Made by a program: the position numbers and the translations under genes | In this document: positions 1-9,385 of the stretch, one piece after another | How the letters are laid out: every line of letters begins with the position of its first letter | Numbering within the stretch: position 1 is the first letter of the stretch | The notes under the pieces: model-generated | The model's database searches: none | The model's input: the letters and a program-made list of their open reading frames with translations, nothing else | What the model was told of the DNA's origin: nothing | From: Ochrobactrum quorumnocens | GTDB lineage: Bacteria; Pseudomonadota; Alphaproteobacteria; Rhizobiales; Rhizobiaceae | NCBI RefSeq assembly: GCF_002278035.1 | Contig: NZ_CP022604.1 | Location: 1,240,001 to 1,304,000 of the forward strand | DNA length: 64,000 bases | Reading direction: 5' to 3'

Positions 1-35
1 TCATGTGACGGATGGATGAAATTCATAAGCGCTGA

Positions 36-806
36 TTATGCGCCTGCAGCTGGAGCTTCGAGAGCTGGCTCAACAGGAGCTTCAGCCTGTGCACCAACGT
101 CGATGCCAAGCGCGCCCTGCTGACGTGCAATGCCGTCAAGAGCAGCACGGGCAATCAGATCGCAATAAAGCGAAATAGCGCGTGCAGCATCGTCGTTCCC
201 TGGGATCGGGAAGTCGATCTGGTCTGGGTTGCAGTTCGAATCGATAACAGCAACAACCGGAATGCCAAGACGCTTTGCTTCCTGGATAGCAATTGCTTCC
301 TTGTTGGTGTCAACGATGAACATCAGATCAGGAACCGAACCCATGTCCTTGATGCCGCCAAGTGCGCGGTCGAGTTTTTCACGCTCGCGCTCGAGGTTCA
401 GACGTTCCTTCTTGGTGAAGCCGTGTGCTTCGCCCGAGAGAATTTCGTCGAGCTTGCGCAGACGCTGGATCGAGTTCGAAATCGTCTTCCAGTTGGTCAT
501 CATGCCGCCCAGCCAGCGTGCATTAACGTAGTACTGAGCCGAACGGGCTGCTGCATCAGCAATGATGTCCGAAGCCTGGCGCTTGGTACCAACGAACAGA
601 ACGCGGCCACCACGAGCAACAGTGTCCGAAACGACCTTCAGCGCATTGTGCAGCAGAGGAACAGTCTGGGACAGGTCGAGAATGTGGATGTTGTTACGGT
701 CGCCATAGATGTATGGGGCCATCTTCGGATTCCAGCGGTGTGTCTGGTGACCGAAGTGAACGCCAGCTTCCAGAAGCTGACGCATGCTGAATTCAGGCAA
801 TGCCAT
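36..806 (-). CDS. rpsB: 30S ribosomal protein S2
   Basis: Structural protein of the small ribosomal subunit, bound late near the S1 site. The 256-residue product starts [20 protein letters not shown] and contains the S2 signatures around HRWNPKM, GTKRQA and the DTNKEAIAI segment, with an alanine-rich tail. The open frame extends 28 codons further upstream, but the ATG at 806 is preceded by an AAGGAA ribosome binding site and gives the usual N-terminus. Its normal partner tsf would lie beyond the left edge. The leader is long, about 150 bases to a candidate promoter. Confidence 0.98.
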   Translation of the reverse strand: MALPEFSMRQLLEAGVHFGHQTHRWNPKMAPYIYGDRNNIHILDLSQTVPLLHNALKVVSDTVARGGRVLFVGTKRQASDIIADAAARSAQYYVNARWLGGMMTNWKTISNSIQRLRKLDEILSGEAHGFTKKERLNLEREREKLDRALGGIKDMGSVPDLMFIVDTNKEAIAIQEAKRLGIPVVAVIDSNCNPDQIDFPIPGNDDAARAISLYCDLIARAALDGIARQQGALGIDVGAQAEAPVEPALEAPAAGA

Positions 807-960
807 CTGTATTTTCCTTTTCCGGTTGAACCTCCACGGGCTGAGGCGATTGCTCGCCACCGGAGGCTGAAGCAGGATTTCTCCCTGCAAAAGCCCAATC
901 CCGTGTGTGGAATAGGCGCGCTGTTAACTTATCGCGCCAATAAATGCAAGCCTTGTGACC

Positions 961-988
961 ATTATACCGCCAAAGACTGTATTAAAGC
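961..988 (-). promoter_or_regulatory. candidate rpsB promoter
   Basis: Read on the minus strand, a perfect TATAAT lies at 961-966, and GCTTTA sits 16 bases upstream as a weak -35 formed by the end of the neighbouring palindromic repeat. It would give a leader of roughly 150 bases. The -10 is convincing and the -35 is not. A second possibility is CTTGCA-N17-TTAACA between this point and rpsB. Confidence 0.4.
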
Positions 989-1082
989 ATCTCCAGAAAA
1001 GCGGGAACCGGCTTTCTGGAGATGCGGAGAACAAATAATTGGAGCGTCTCCAACCAATCTACCTTAACTGAATCCGCTCTAA
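983..1082 (+). repeat. ~105-bp palindromic intergenic repeat, copy 1
   Basis: Starts TAAAGCATCTCC and ends CCGCTCTAAT. The left half is a near-perfect hairpin (TCTCCAGAAA ... TTTCTGGAGA around GGGAACC), then the family core ACAAATAATT, then a weaker right hairpin. It lies between eipB and rpsB. The family resembles, in size and structure, the Bru-RS and RIME elements of this bacterial order; the assignment is from memory. Confidence 0.7.
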
Positions 1083-1087
1083 TAAAC

Positions 1088-1927
1088 TTATTTGCAGCTC
1101 GCGCTTGGCTGCTTGTCATCATATACATCAAGCTTGACCAGTTTTCCGCGCATGGAAAAATCACCATAATCCATGGTTAGGTCGCGCGTAATGCCATTCC
1201 GGTATAGCTTGAAATTAATGCGATAAATCGGTAGCCCGTCCTGCTTTTCCTTGTCATCGAAATAGGAAATCGTCACCGGCCAGACATTGTCCTTCGTGAA
1301 CTTGCCCATGGCTTTGGTTTCGTCGCTTTTGGCTTCCTGCTCCTTGCCGACAACAACGGTCGTTGCGACAACACGATCAGCATCTTCCGACGCATCGTAT
1401 AATGACGTCTGGTAAAATCGTTCGCCAGCTTCCGCCTTGCCGATCAGCTCTTCCATATGAGTCGTCGGAAATTGTGTCGCCTTCAGATCGATATTGTCTT
1501 CTTTAGGTTTGGACAGGGCGACAACCGTTTTGCCGTCTTCAACCTTGGCATCGCCGCGCACTTCCTTGACCAGTTCCTTATCGACAAAAGTCTTGTTGAC
1601 GAAACGGAAGTCCTTGCCGTTGCCGCTTTCAAAGGTTGTCGTTTGCTGATCGGTCACACGCTGCGGCTGCTCATCCATGTCGATGCGCGTCACGAAACGA
1701 AAATTCGTCGTATAGCCTTCGCAGGCTGAACCATTGAACTCATAGACCATACGGCCGGTCAGCCCACTGATCCCGGATTTCTCATCGGCACGATCCAACG
1801 TGAGATCATACACTGCGCGATGCGGAACCAACGTTACCGTCGAAGCAGCGGCGGCAATACCGACCGAGCTACCCCAAACGCAAGCCGCTGCTCCGCTTGC
1901 TGCAAATGCCATACTCAAAAAACGCAT
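1088..1927 (-). CDS. eipB: EipB, periplasmic envelope integrity protein (DUF1849)
   Basis: Predicted periplasmic beta-spiral protein needed for cell envelope integrity. The product has 279 residues with an N-terminal signal peptide (about 1-30, hydrophobic, ending AAAAS) and only two cysteines in the mature part, at 69 (SACEGY) and 278 (SASCK). These match the disulfide pair reported for Brucella EipB. The start at 1927 is preferred over the longer frame because GGGAG lies 8 bases upstream and the signal peptide begins there. It is transcribed alone, toward rpsB, with a repeat between them. Confidence 0.9.
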   Translation of the reverse strand: MRFLSMAFAASGAAACVWGSSVGIAAAASTVTLVPHRAVYDLTLDRADEKSGISGLTGRMVYEFNGSACEGYTTNFRFVTRIDMDEQPQRVTDQQTTTFESGNGKDFRFVNKTFVDKELVKEVRGDAKVEDGKTVVALSKPKEDNIDLKATQFPTTHMEELIGKAEAGERFYQTSLYDASEDADRVVATTVVVGKEQEAKSDETKAMGKFTKDNVWPVTISYFDDKEKQDGLPIYRINFKLYRNGITRDLTMDYGDFSMRGKLVKLDVYDDKQPSASCK

Positions 1928-2071
1928 ACATGAATCTCCCGATCTGTTGAGGAGCATGATAAAAAAACTCATGGCGGAAGCGAGGCAAAAAACGCACCCT
2001 CCCCAAAAGCTTCACCGATTCTATCCAATATATCGGGTGCGAAAGGCATTAAGTTAGTAAGGATTAATAGA

Positions 2072-2536
2072 ATGACCGACACAATCGACAGCCGTCTTAA
2101 AAATCTGGGTATATCTTTGCCAGAAGCCGCAGCACCAGCTGCAAACTACGTGCCTTTCGCACAAACGGGCTCTCTGCTGCTTACATCGGGCCAGCTTCCG
2201 CTGGAAAATGGCAAACTCGTTCATACCGGCCAGATTGGCGATGTGCTCACAGTGGCACACGGTCAGGCCGCAGCGCGCGCATGTGCCGTCAATATATTGG
2301 CGCAAGCAAAGGCTGCACTTGGCGACCTGAACAACATCAAGCGGATCGTGAAAATCACCGTATTCGTTTCGTCGACCGCCGATTTTGTCGAACAGCATCT
2401 TGTTGCCAATGGCGCATCCGATCTGCTCGTCGCGGTCCTTGGCGACGCGGGCAAGCATGCGCGCTCGGCTGTCGGTGTTGCGAGCCTGCCGCTCAATGCT
2501 CCCGTTGAAATCGAAGCAATCATTGAGGTTGCCTAA
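2072..2536 (+). CDS. RidA family protein (YjgF/YER057c)
   Basis: Probable enamine/imine deaminase that hydrolyses reactive 2-aminoacrylate-type intermediates released by PLP enzymes. The 154-residue protein is of the longer RidA subgroup. The conserved C-terminal block has the active-site arginine in HARSAVGVASLPL followed by APVEIEA. AAGGA precedes the ATG. It is the first gene of a plus-strand run; the next gene starts on the base after its stop. Substrate is not shown by the sequence. Confidence 0.88.
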   Translation: MTDTIDSRLKNLGISLPEAAAPAANYVPFAQTGSLLLTSGQLPLENGKLVHTGQIGDVLTVAHGQAAARACAVNILAQAKAALGDLNNIKRIVKITVFVSSTADFVEQHLVANGASDLLVAVLGDAGKHARSAVGVASLPLNAPVEIEAIIEVA

Positions 2537-3262
2537 ATGTCTTCACCCGAATGGCTCAAAAAACAGCCGATTGCGCATCGCGGACTGCACGATCAAAACA
2601 AAGTGCGCTGGGAAAACACCCTATCGGCCTTTGATGCTGCTGCAAAAGCGGGCTTTGCAATCGAATGCGACGTACATCTCACCAAAGATGGCAGCGTCAT
2701 CGTATTCCATGATGACGATCTCAAGCGCCTCACCGGACGAGACGGTCGCATCAGTGACCTGACACTCGCGGAGGCCACAGAGCTGCGTATTGGTGGCACT
2801 GGCGATCATGCACCGACACTACGCCAAATGCTTGATCTGGTCGCTGGTCGTGTGCCGCTTGTCATCGAGCTTAAAGGCATTGAAGGCCGTGACGATGGTC
2901 TGGTCGCCGCTGTCGCAAAGGAGCTCGCTTCCTATAAGGGAGAAGCTGCGATCATGTCCTTCGACCATCATCTGGTCCGTCTGTTTGCAAGCGACGCTCC
3001 GGGAATTCCCGGCGGACTGACTGCTGAAGGCACGCGAATCAAGGATTTTGAAGCACACTTCTCGATGCTCGCGCATCAGATTTCGTTCGTGTCTTACAAT
3101 GTGCATCACCTGCCAAACCCGTTTGTCAGCTTTGTTCGCGAAAAGCTCAATCTTCCGGTCATCAGCTGGACGGTCCGCGACGCCGAGATGAAAAAGCACA
3201 GCGATCTCAACGTGGATCAGATTACCTTTGAAGGTTTCGATCCCCGGTCTTTGGTTGCCTGA
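2537..3262 (+). CDS. glycerophosphodiester phosphodiesterase
   Basis: Hydrolyses glycerophosphodiesters to glycerol-3-phosphate and an alcohol. The 241 residues start with the GDPD metal and catalytic motif HRGLHD followed by the ENTLSAF and ECDVHLTKDG blocks and the FHDDDL motif. C-terminal ISWTVRD and the DQITFEGFDP end are typical of a TIM-barrel GDPD. There is no signal peptide, so it is cytoplasmic. The ATG directly abuts the ridA stop codon, so translation is probably coupled. Confidence 0.9.
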   Translation: MSSPEWLKKQPIAHRGLHDQNKVRWENTLSAFDAAAKAGFAIECDVHLTKDGSVIVFHDDDLKRLTGRDGRISDLTLAEATELRIGGTGDHAPTLRQMLDLVAGRVPLVIELKGIEGRDDGLVAAVAKELASYKGEAAIMSFDHHLVRLFASDAPGIPGGLTAEGTRIKDFEAHFSMLAHQISFVSYNVHHLPNPFVSFVREKLNLPVISWTVRDAEMKKHSDLNVDQITFEGFDPRSLVA

Positions 3263-3277
3263 TAGGAAAATCCGGCG

Positions 3278-4465
3278 ATGAGCGACGACGAAAGGCAGAC
3301 AGAGCAAAGCTTCGTTCTTCGTGTCGTCGAAGGCATCGGCGATTTTTCGGAAGACGAATGGAACCACCTTGCCGGAACCTTCCGGCAAGGCGGAAACTAC
3401 AATCCCTTTATTTCGCGCGCCTTTCTGAATGCGCTCGAACAATCCGGGTCCGTTTCACAGCAAGCGGGCTGGTTGCCACGATACCTGCGCCTTGAAGATG
3501 ACAAGGGCTACCTAATAGGCGCTGTACCGAACTACCTCAAAGGGCATAGCCAGGGCGAATATGTCTTCGACCATGGCTGGGCTGATGCTTTTGAACGCGC
3601 TGGTGGACGCTACTACCCCAAGTTTCAGGCCTCAATTCCCTTCACACCCGCAACTGGGCCACGCTTACTCCATCACGCAGAGTTCGAACCCGATGCGGTT
3701 CAACTTGCTCTCGCAAACGGGCTACGCCAATTGACGGACCAGACCGGCGCTTCGTCTGCCCATGTGACCTTCGCGCCGAAAAGCGAAATTTCATCACTTG
3801 AAAGATCTGGCTTTCTGCATCGAACAGATCAGCAATTCCATTTTATAAACAATGGCTTTTCAGACTATGCTGACTTCCTAAATGAGCTTGTTTCGCGAAA
3901 ACGGAAAGCACTCAAAAAAGAACGTCGCGATGCCTTGTCTGAAGGTATCGAAATCGACTGGTTGACCGGCAGCGATCTGACGGAATCGGTCTGGGACGAT
4001 TTTTATGCGTTCTATGTCGATACGGGTAGCCGCAAGTGGGGGCGCCCTTATCTCAACCGTAAGTTTTTCTCACTGATTGGCGAGACGATGGCCGACGACA
4101 TATTGCTCGTCATGGCCCGCCGCGACAGCCGCTATATTGCAGGCGCGATCAACTTTATTGGCAGCGACACACTTTATGGTCGCCACTGGGGGTGTATCGA
4201 GGATCACCCATATCTCCATTTTGAGGTCTGCTACCATCAGGCAATCGACTTTGCAATCGACAGGAAACTTCGTGTCGTTGAAGCCGGAGCGCAAGGTGAA
4301 CATAAACTCGCCCGCGGGTATGTTCCGGTTACAACCCATTCCGCGCATTATATTGCGCATGAGGGTTTCCGCAGAGCAGTTAGCGATTATCTGGAGCACG
4401 AGCGCCGCGAGGTCGAACAGATACATGTAGGACTGGAAGAGCATTCGCCTTTCAAACACACATGA
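3278..4465 (+). CDS. FemAB-like / GNAT family N-acyltransferase (COG3146, DUF482)
   Basis: A 395-residue soluble protein of the FemAB-like group (Pfam family formerly DUF482). Recognised from the FNPFISRAFLNALE-type N-terminal segment (here YNPFISRAFLNALEQSGS), the RKRKALKKERRDAL basic helix and the C-terminal HWGC ... LHFEVCYHQAID ... GAQGEHKLARGY block. The family is predicted to transfer acyl or aminoacyl groups, but the substrate is not established. It lies 15 bases after the phosphodiesterase and 39 before the HIT gene, in the same run. Confidence 0.8.
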   Translation: MSDDERQTEQSFVLRVVEGIGDFSEDEWNHLAGTFRQGGNYNPFISRAFLNALEQSGSVSQQAGWLPRYLRLEDDKGYLIGAVPNYLKGHSQGEYVFDHGWADAFERAGGRYYPKFQASIPFTPATGPRLLHHAEFEPDAVQLALANGLRQLTDQTGASSAHVTFAPKSEISSLERSGFLHRTDQQFHFINNGFSDYADFLNELVSRKRKALKKERRDALSEGIEIDWLTGSDLTESVWDDFYAFYVDTGSRKWGRPYLNRKFFSLIGETMADDILLVMARRDSRYIAGAINFIGSDTLYGRHWGCIEDHPYLHFEVCYHQAIDFAIDRKLRVVEAGAQGEHKLARGYVPVTTHSAHYIAHEGFRRAVSDYLEHERREVEQIHVGLEEHSPFKHT

Positions 4466-4504
4466 ATGCCAACATAGATAGAATATTGAACTGGAGAGAA
4501 TCGC

Positions 4505-4927
4505 ATGTCCGCCACCTATGATGACAACAACATCTTCGCCAAAATCCTGCGCGGCGAAATTCCGTCAACACGCGTCTACGAAACAGATCATGTTGTGGCC
4601 TTCATGGATGTCATGCCACAGGGAACGGGCCACACGCTCGTTGTTCCCAAAGCGCCATCGCGTAATCTGCTGGATGCGGAGCCTGAAACGTTGGCTGAAG
4701 CGATACAGGCCGTGCAGAAGATCGCCAATGCGGTCAAGAAGGCGTTCAGCGCCGATGGTGTCACTGTCATTCAGTTCAATGAACCTGCAGCAGGCCAAAC
4801 GGTTTACCATCTGCATTTTCACGTGATCCCACGTTTTGAAGGCGTAGAACTCAAGCCACATACCGGGAAAATGGAAGATGCAGCGATACTTTCAGAAAAT
4901 GCTGAGAAAATCCGCGCAGCACTTTGA
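4505..4927 (+). CDS. HIT family (histidine triad) nucleotide-binding protein
   Basis: A 140-residue Hint-type protein, probably hydrolysing adenosine phosphoramidates or related AMP conjugates. The catalytic triad is the HLHFHVIPR motif near residue 100, preceded by the GQTVYH segment, and the N-terminal NIFAKILRGEIP is typical. GGAGA precedes the ATG. It ends the ridA run and converges on azlD, whose stop is only 12 bases away with no clear terminator between them. Confidence 0.93.
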   Translation: MSATYDDNNIFAKILRGEIPSTRVYETDHVVAFMDVMPQGTGHTLVVPKAPSRNLLDAEPETLAEAIQAVQKIANAVKKAFSADGVTVIQFNEPAAGQTVYHLHFHVIPRFEGVELKPHTGKMEDAAILSENAEKIRAAL

Positions 4928-4939
4928 TAAGAAACGGCT

Positions 4940-5287
4940 TTATAAGCTTAAAAGTCCAGTTATCAGCAGCACTTCGGCAACCAAGATGCCCACAAGCAGG
5001 CGCTTTCCTGCAATGAGATAGGCTGCAAAGCCAGCCGCAGCTGATCCAACCCGCAACCACATCGGGGAGTTTGCAAGCTCCCCGTTCGGGTACAGAATAA
5101 GTTGCGCGATCACGCCTGCGACAAGTGCTGTGGCGACACAGCGAACAAACACCAGCACTTCCGAATCTTCGCGTACTCGACCACCAACGATCACACCCAT
5201 CACGCGAAAAATATAAGTCGGAAGCGCGCCTGCAAGCAGGATGAAGGTAAACGGCCACCACCAGTCGGAAAAACTACCCCAGTTCAT
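4940..5287 (-). CDS. azlD: AzlD family membrane protein (branched-chain amino acid exporter subunit)
   Basis: Small partner of AzlC in an export system for branched-chain amino acids or analogues. The 115 residues form three to four hydrophobic segments (TFILLAGALPTYIFR, VFVRCVATALVAGVI, GFAAYLIAG, LLVGILVAEVLLI). Its ATG overlaps the azlC stop by four bases (ATGA), so the two are co-translated. Substrate is inferred from the family only. Confidence 0.85.
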   Translation of the reverse strand: MNWGSFSDWWWPFTFILLAGALPTYIFRVMGVIVGGRVREDSEVLVFVRCVATALVAGVIAQLILYPNGELANSPMWLRVGSAAAGFAAYLIAGKRLLVGILVAEVLLITGLLSL

Positions 5288-6048
5288 TTGGCCACATCCT
5301 TGCTGGAATTACGTGACCGATGGAAAGCAAATGCAATCACCCCGCCCGCGACACCCGTCATCAACAAATCGTAACCTGGCGCGAACTGATGAAAAATCGG
5401 GAACAACACGATCCCCGAAACCATGGCAATCTGCCCTGCCCGCTCGCGAGCCGAACGCCAAAGCGATGTCAGAAAATACATCGGTGTGAGCATGAATAGT
5501 GCCGCAAACACCACCGGCGGAAATGACGCTGAAAGCAAATAAACCACCGCGACGACCAGCGCATTTGTGCCAACAAGGACCGTGCCAATTCCTGCAAAGT
5601 AGCTTGTACGCATATCGCGCGGAACGTTGCGCAATTCCTCCATTGCCATGACCCAGGCCGTAACTGCCACAAAATGGCAGAGCGCTGCGAGCGTGAGTTT
5701 TCGGGTCTTCGGCCCCTTCAGCTCTGGCAGAAGTGCGACAACCATTGGCATCAAACGAACCGAAGACAATCCGACGGCGAGTGCTGCCGCGGGGATCGAA
5801 GCACCAGCGCTGATTGCACCGATCAGAACCACTTTGGCCGGTAGCGCCCAGATGGTCAGCGTCATGAAAACTGCCTGCCCGACGGTTATGCCGCTTTCAA
5901 TCGCCAATCCTGCAAAGCCAATGAAGGAGCTCATCAGCAATATTGCTGGTACGCTGATTATGCGACGCGTCCCACGAAAAAACCAACCCAAGGAGCTAGT
6001 TTGTTCGGCTGACTGATGCTTAGAACTGAGGGAGCGACTCGAAGACAT
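5284..6048 (-). CDS. azlC: AzlC family branched-chain amino acid exporter, large subunit
   Basis: Integral membrane permease of 254 residues. The GITVGQAVFMTLTIWALPAK block and the SVRLMPM motif are characteristic of AzlC, and several hydrophobic helices follow. The first 25 residues are polar and may be partly untranslated because the ribosome binding site before the ATG at 6048 is weak. Operon with azlD. A terminator belonging to clpA lies just upstream, so it has its own promoter in the 70-base gap. Confidence 0.87.
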   Translation of the reverse strand: MSSSRSLSSKHQSAEQTSSLGWFFRGTRRIISVPAILLMSSFIGFAGLAIESGITVGQAVFMTLTIWALPAKVVLIGAISAGASIPAAALAVGLSSVRLMPMVVALLPELKGPKTRKLTLAALCHFVAVTAWVMAMEELRNVPRDMRTSYFAGIGTVLVGTNALVVAVVYLLSASFPPVVFAALFMLTPMYFLTSLWRSARERAGQIAMVSGIVLFPIFHQFAPGYDLLMTGVAGGVIAFAFHRSRNSSKDVAK

Positions 6049-6120
6049 ATCTTAAAAATAGAACAGGGCGCAAAAAAGAGCACCTGCATTTAGCGCGATC
6101 TGTCCAATCAAAAGCACTTA

Positions 6121-6155
6121 AAATGAAAAAGGCCCTTCCAAAGAAGGGCCTTTCC
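6121..6155 (-). terminator. clpA intrinsic terminator
   Basis: The perfect 11-bp stem AAAGGCCCTTC / GAAGGGCCTTT with a 4-base loop lies 8 bases after the clpA stop. On the minus strand it is followed by TTTTTCATTTT. Textbook Rho-independent structure. Confidence 0.93.
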
Positions 6156-6162
6156 GTAAAGT

Positions 6163-8640
6163 TTATTTCTTGCGCGGCACTTTAGGTACCGACGACTTTG
6201 CCGTCGTGGCTTTGGTTGCTGGCTTGGCCGAGACTTCTTCATCCTTGCCAGCCAATACCTTTTCCTTCTCGGCCTTTTTCGGTGCAGCTTTCTTGCGCTG
6301 TGGAAGCTTCTTCTCCGGAGGAATATCCTTCTTAGGCTTCACAGGCTTATCAGCGACACTTTCAAGCACGAGATCGGTCTTGCCGTCGTCCTTGGTCGTT
6401 ACATCAACACGAACCATTCCACCATGCTTGAGCTTGCCAAATAGCACTTCATTAGCCAACGGCTTCTTGATGTGCTCCTGGATAACACGAGCCAGAGGAC
6501 GTGCGCCCATACGTTCGTCATAACCCTTGTCCGCAAGCCAGGCGATCGCAGATTCGGTTAGCTCAAAAGTAACACCACGTTCTGCAAGCTGGGCCTCAAG
6601 CTGAAGCACAAATTTCTGCACAACCTGATGAATGACCGGAACAGGCAGCGGGCCGAATGGCACAATTGCATCGAGACGGTTGCGGAATTCCGGCGTAAAC
6701 AGCCGGTTGATCGCTTCCATATCGTCGCCTTCGCGTCGCGTCGAACCAAATCCAATCGCGGCCTTTGCCATATCAGCAGCACCGGCATTGGTGGTCATGA
6801 TCAGAATGACGTTGCGAAAGTCGATCTTCTTGCCGTTGTGATCGGTCAACGAACCATGATCCATAACCTGCAACAGAATATTGTAAAGGTCTGGATGTGC
6901 CTTCTCGATCTCATCGAGCAGCAACACGCAATGCGGATGCTGATCGACGCCATCAGTCAGAAGACCTCCTTGATCGAAGCCGACATAGCCGGGAGGCGCA
7001 CCGATCAAACGCGATACGGTGTGGCGTTCCATATACTCGGACATGTCGAATCGAAGCAGTTCCACGCCCAGCGAAGACGCAAGCTGCTTGGCAACTTCTG
7101 TCTTACCGACACCTGTCGGGCCGGAGAACAGATAGGAACCAATTGGCTTATCCGGCTCACGCAAGCCTGCACGAGCAAGCTTGATGGCAGCCGAAAGCGC
7201 TTCAATTGCCAGATCCTGACCATAGACGACGCGCTTGAGTTCCGCATCAAGATGCGAAAGCACAACCTCATCATCCTTGGAAACCGATTTGGGTGGAATC
7301 CGAGCCATGGTGGCAATGGTTGCTTCGATTTCCTTGACGCCGATTGTCTTCTTTCGTTTGTTTTCCGGCAGAAGCATCTGGCTTGCACCAGTTTCATCGA
7401 TCACGTCGATGGCTTTGTCCGGCAACTTGCGGTCAGAGATGTAGCGTGCAGAAAGCTCCACCGCAGACTTGATGGCATCACCCGTATATTTGACTTTATG
7501 GAAGTCTTCAAAATACGGTTTCAAACCCTTCATGATTTCAATGGCATCCGGGATCGACGGCTCATTGACGTCAATCTTCTGGAAACGACGAACCAGTGCC
7601 CGGTCTTTCTCGAAGAACTGACGATATTCCTTATAGGTGGTCGAACCGATGCAACGGATTGCGCCGGAAGACAGAGCAGGCTTCAGCAAGTTCGATGCAT
7701 CCATTGCACCGCCCGACGTGGCGCCTGCGCCAATCACCGTATGAATTTCGTCAATAAACAGAACCGCTCCCGGATAATCTTCGAGCTCTTTCACAACCTG
7801 TTTCAAGCGCTCTTCGAAATCGCCGCGATAGCGGGTCCCTGCAAGCAACGTACCCATGTCGAGCGAAAAAATTGTGGCATCAGCGAGTGCTTCAGGCACT
7901 TCGCCCTCAACGATACGCTTGGCCAGACCTTCGGCAATCGCAGTCTTACCGACCCCAGGATCACCCACGTAGAGTGGGTTGTTCTTGGACCGACGGCAAA
8001 GAACCTGAATAGTGCGGCTGATTTCACTGTCACGACCAATCAGCGGATCGATACGCCCGGATTTGGCTTTTTCATTTAGATTGACGCAATAGGCAGAAAG
8101 AGCATCCTGCTTTTTCTTTGTGCCTTCTTCCGGCTCTACGCTTGTGCGTTCTTCGCTGGCGCTTTCCGCACCGCGCGGCGTGCGTGGCTCGCTACTCTGT
8201 GTACGCTTCGAAATGCCGTGCGAAATATAATTGACGGCATCATAACGCGTCATCTGCTGTTCCTGGAGGAAGTAAGCAGCATGGCTTTCACGCTCCGCGA
8301 AAATGGCAACGAGCACATTGGCGCCCGTCACTTCCTCACGGTTTGAAGATTGGACGTGGATAACTGCGCGCTGAATCACGCGCTGGAAAGCGGCCGTAGG
8401 TTTGGAATCCTCATCATAGCCGGTGACGAGATTATCCAGTTCACGGTCGATGTAATCTGTAACTATCCGTTTGAGGTGCTCCAGATCGACGTTACAGGCG
8501 CGCATCACTGCGCCTGCATCCTGATCGTCGATCAGGGCAAGCAAAAGGTGTTCGAGCGTCGCATACTCGTGATGCCGCTCGTTCGCGATGGTAAGCGCTT
8601 GATGCAGCGCCCTTTCAAGGCTGGGAGAAAACGATGGCAT
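6163..8640 (-). CDS. clpA: ATP-dependent Clp protease ATP-binding subunit ClpA
   Basis: AAA+ unfoldase that feeds substrates to ClpP in the cytoplasm. The 825 residues comprise the Clp N-domain repeat (about 1-140), D1 with Walker A GDPGVGKT and DEIHT, D2 with GPTGVGKT and LLDEIEKAH, and a ClpP-docking IGFG loop. After the D2 small domain there is a tail of roughly 65 residues rich in lysine, proline and alanine. The tail makes it longer than the ~760-residue enterobacterial protein. GAGG precedes the ATG. clpS ends 6 bases upstream. Confidence 0.97.
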   Translation of the reverse strand: MPSFSPSLERALHQALTIANERHHEYATLEHLLLALIDDQDAGAVMRACNVDLEHLKRIVTDYIDRELDNLVTGYDEDSKPTAAFQRVIQRAVIHVQSSNREEVTGANVLVAIFAERESHAAYFLQEQQMTRYDAVNYISHGISKRTQSSEPRTPRGAESASEERTSVEPEEGTKKKQDALSAYCVNLNEKAKSGRIDPLIGRDSEISRTIQVLCRRSKNNPLYVGDPGVGKTAIAEGLAKRIVEGEVPEALADATIFSLDMGTLLAGTRYRGDFEERLKQVVKELEDYPGAVLFIDEIHTVIGAGATSGGAMDASNLLKPALSSGAIRCIGSTTYKEYRQFFEKDRALVRRFQKIDVNEPSIPDAIEIMKGLKPYFEDFHKVKYTGDAIKSAVELSARYISDRKLPDKAIDVIDETGASQMLLPENKRKKTIGVKEIEATIATMARIPPKSVSKDDEVVLSHLDAELKRVVYGQDLAIEALSAAIKLARAGLREPDKPIGSYLFSGPTGVGKTEVAKQLASSLGVELLRFDMSEYMERHTVSRLIGAPPGYVGFDQGGLLTDGVDQHPHCVLLLDEIEKAHPDLYNILLQVMDHGSLTDHNGKKIDFRNVILIMTTNAGAADMAKAAIGFGSTRREGDDMEAINRLFTPEFRNRLDAIVPFGPLPVPVIHQVVQKFVLQLEAQLAERGVTFELTESAIAWLADKGYDERMGARPLARVIQEHIKKPLANEVLFGKLKHGGMVRVDVTTKDDGKTDLVLESVADKPVKPKKDIPPEKKLPQRKKAAPKKAEKEKVLAGKDEEVSAKPATKATTAKSSVPKVPRKK

Positions 8641-8646
8641 ATGACC

Positions 8647-8997
8647 TCACTTTTTCTCCATTACACATTGTAATGGATGCTGGTTTTGGCGGGCAAAATC
8701 CATGACCTGACTAACCTTGGTCTCAGCAACTTCGTATGTAAATACGCCGCACTCGCCGACACCGTGGTTATGAACATGCAACATTATACGCGTCGCATCG
8801 TCCATGTTCTTTTGAAAAAAACGTTGCAGGACATGAATGACAAACTCCATGGGAGTATAGTCATCATTGAGAAGCAGGACGCGATAGAGGCTTGGCTTCT
8901 TTGTTTTCGGCTGCGTACGCGTGACCACCACGGTACCGTTATCCGGTCCGTTCCCGCCGTTGGTCTTGCTCTGCATGACTGGATTAGAATGCCGCAT
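8647..8997 (-). CDS. clpS: ClpS adaptor of the ClpAP protease
   Basis: N-degron adaptor that binds the ClpA N-domain and delivers substrates with destabilising N-terminal residues. The core [17 protein letters not shown], the HVHNHGVG and [11 protein letters not shown] segments are diagnostic. The open frame reaches 9066, but the first 23 codons have no ribosome binding site; the ATG at 8997 (116 residues) has GGGTGA upstream and is preferred. A start at 8976 is also possible. Operon with clpA. Confidence 0.93.
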   Translation of the reverse strand: MRHSNPVMQSKTNGGNGPDNGTVVVTRTQPKTKKPSLYRVLLLNDDYTPMEFVIHVLQRFFQKNMDDATRIMLHVHNHGVGECGVFTYEVAETKVSQVMDFARQNQHPLQCVMEKK

Positions 8998-9385
8998 GGA
9001 AACTATCACCCAATGCCCAGTTCCTGGCCCAGACATCTGGACCTTACTATCTGCCTGCTTGCCCATATATGTAGGGCGTCATGCGGTGATTTTAAGCCCT
9101 TCGACGACACTTGCAACCGAGACTTATTGCAAGCTGCAGCATTGGCACAATTATCTCGATAAGTTTATCGGGAAATTCCAGTCCCCGAAAGGCAAACCAT
9201 GTCGGTTCAGCGGAATTCACGGCTCAGCCGAAAAATCTGACAGGCAATTTTTTTCAAATTTTATGAATAAGTCGGTTACCATAAACGGATTGGTAACGCT
9301 GATGACAGTAAGGTCACGGAATTAGATTGCTGTGTGCCCTTTGCGCCGCAGTTCAAAAAAACCGGGATACAGGCAGGTCATCATC
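8998..9385. other. intergenic region between clpS and the DD-carboxypeptidase gene
   Basis: Divergent promoter region of nearly 400 bases. It holds a T-rich stretch near 9249 and an inverted repeat GTTACC-N11-GGTAAC at 9275-9297, which may be an operator. No coding sequence longer than 60 codons is convincing here; upstream in-frame extensions of both flanking genes exist but lack ribosome binding sites. Confidence 0.5.

Noticed and set aside
6628..8079. 483-codon plus-strand open frame opposite clpA
   Set aside because: Entirely antisense to clpA; the translation is cysteine/histidine-rich with no domain, a normal shadow of a GC-rich gene.
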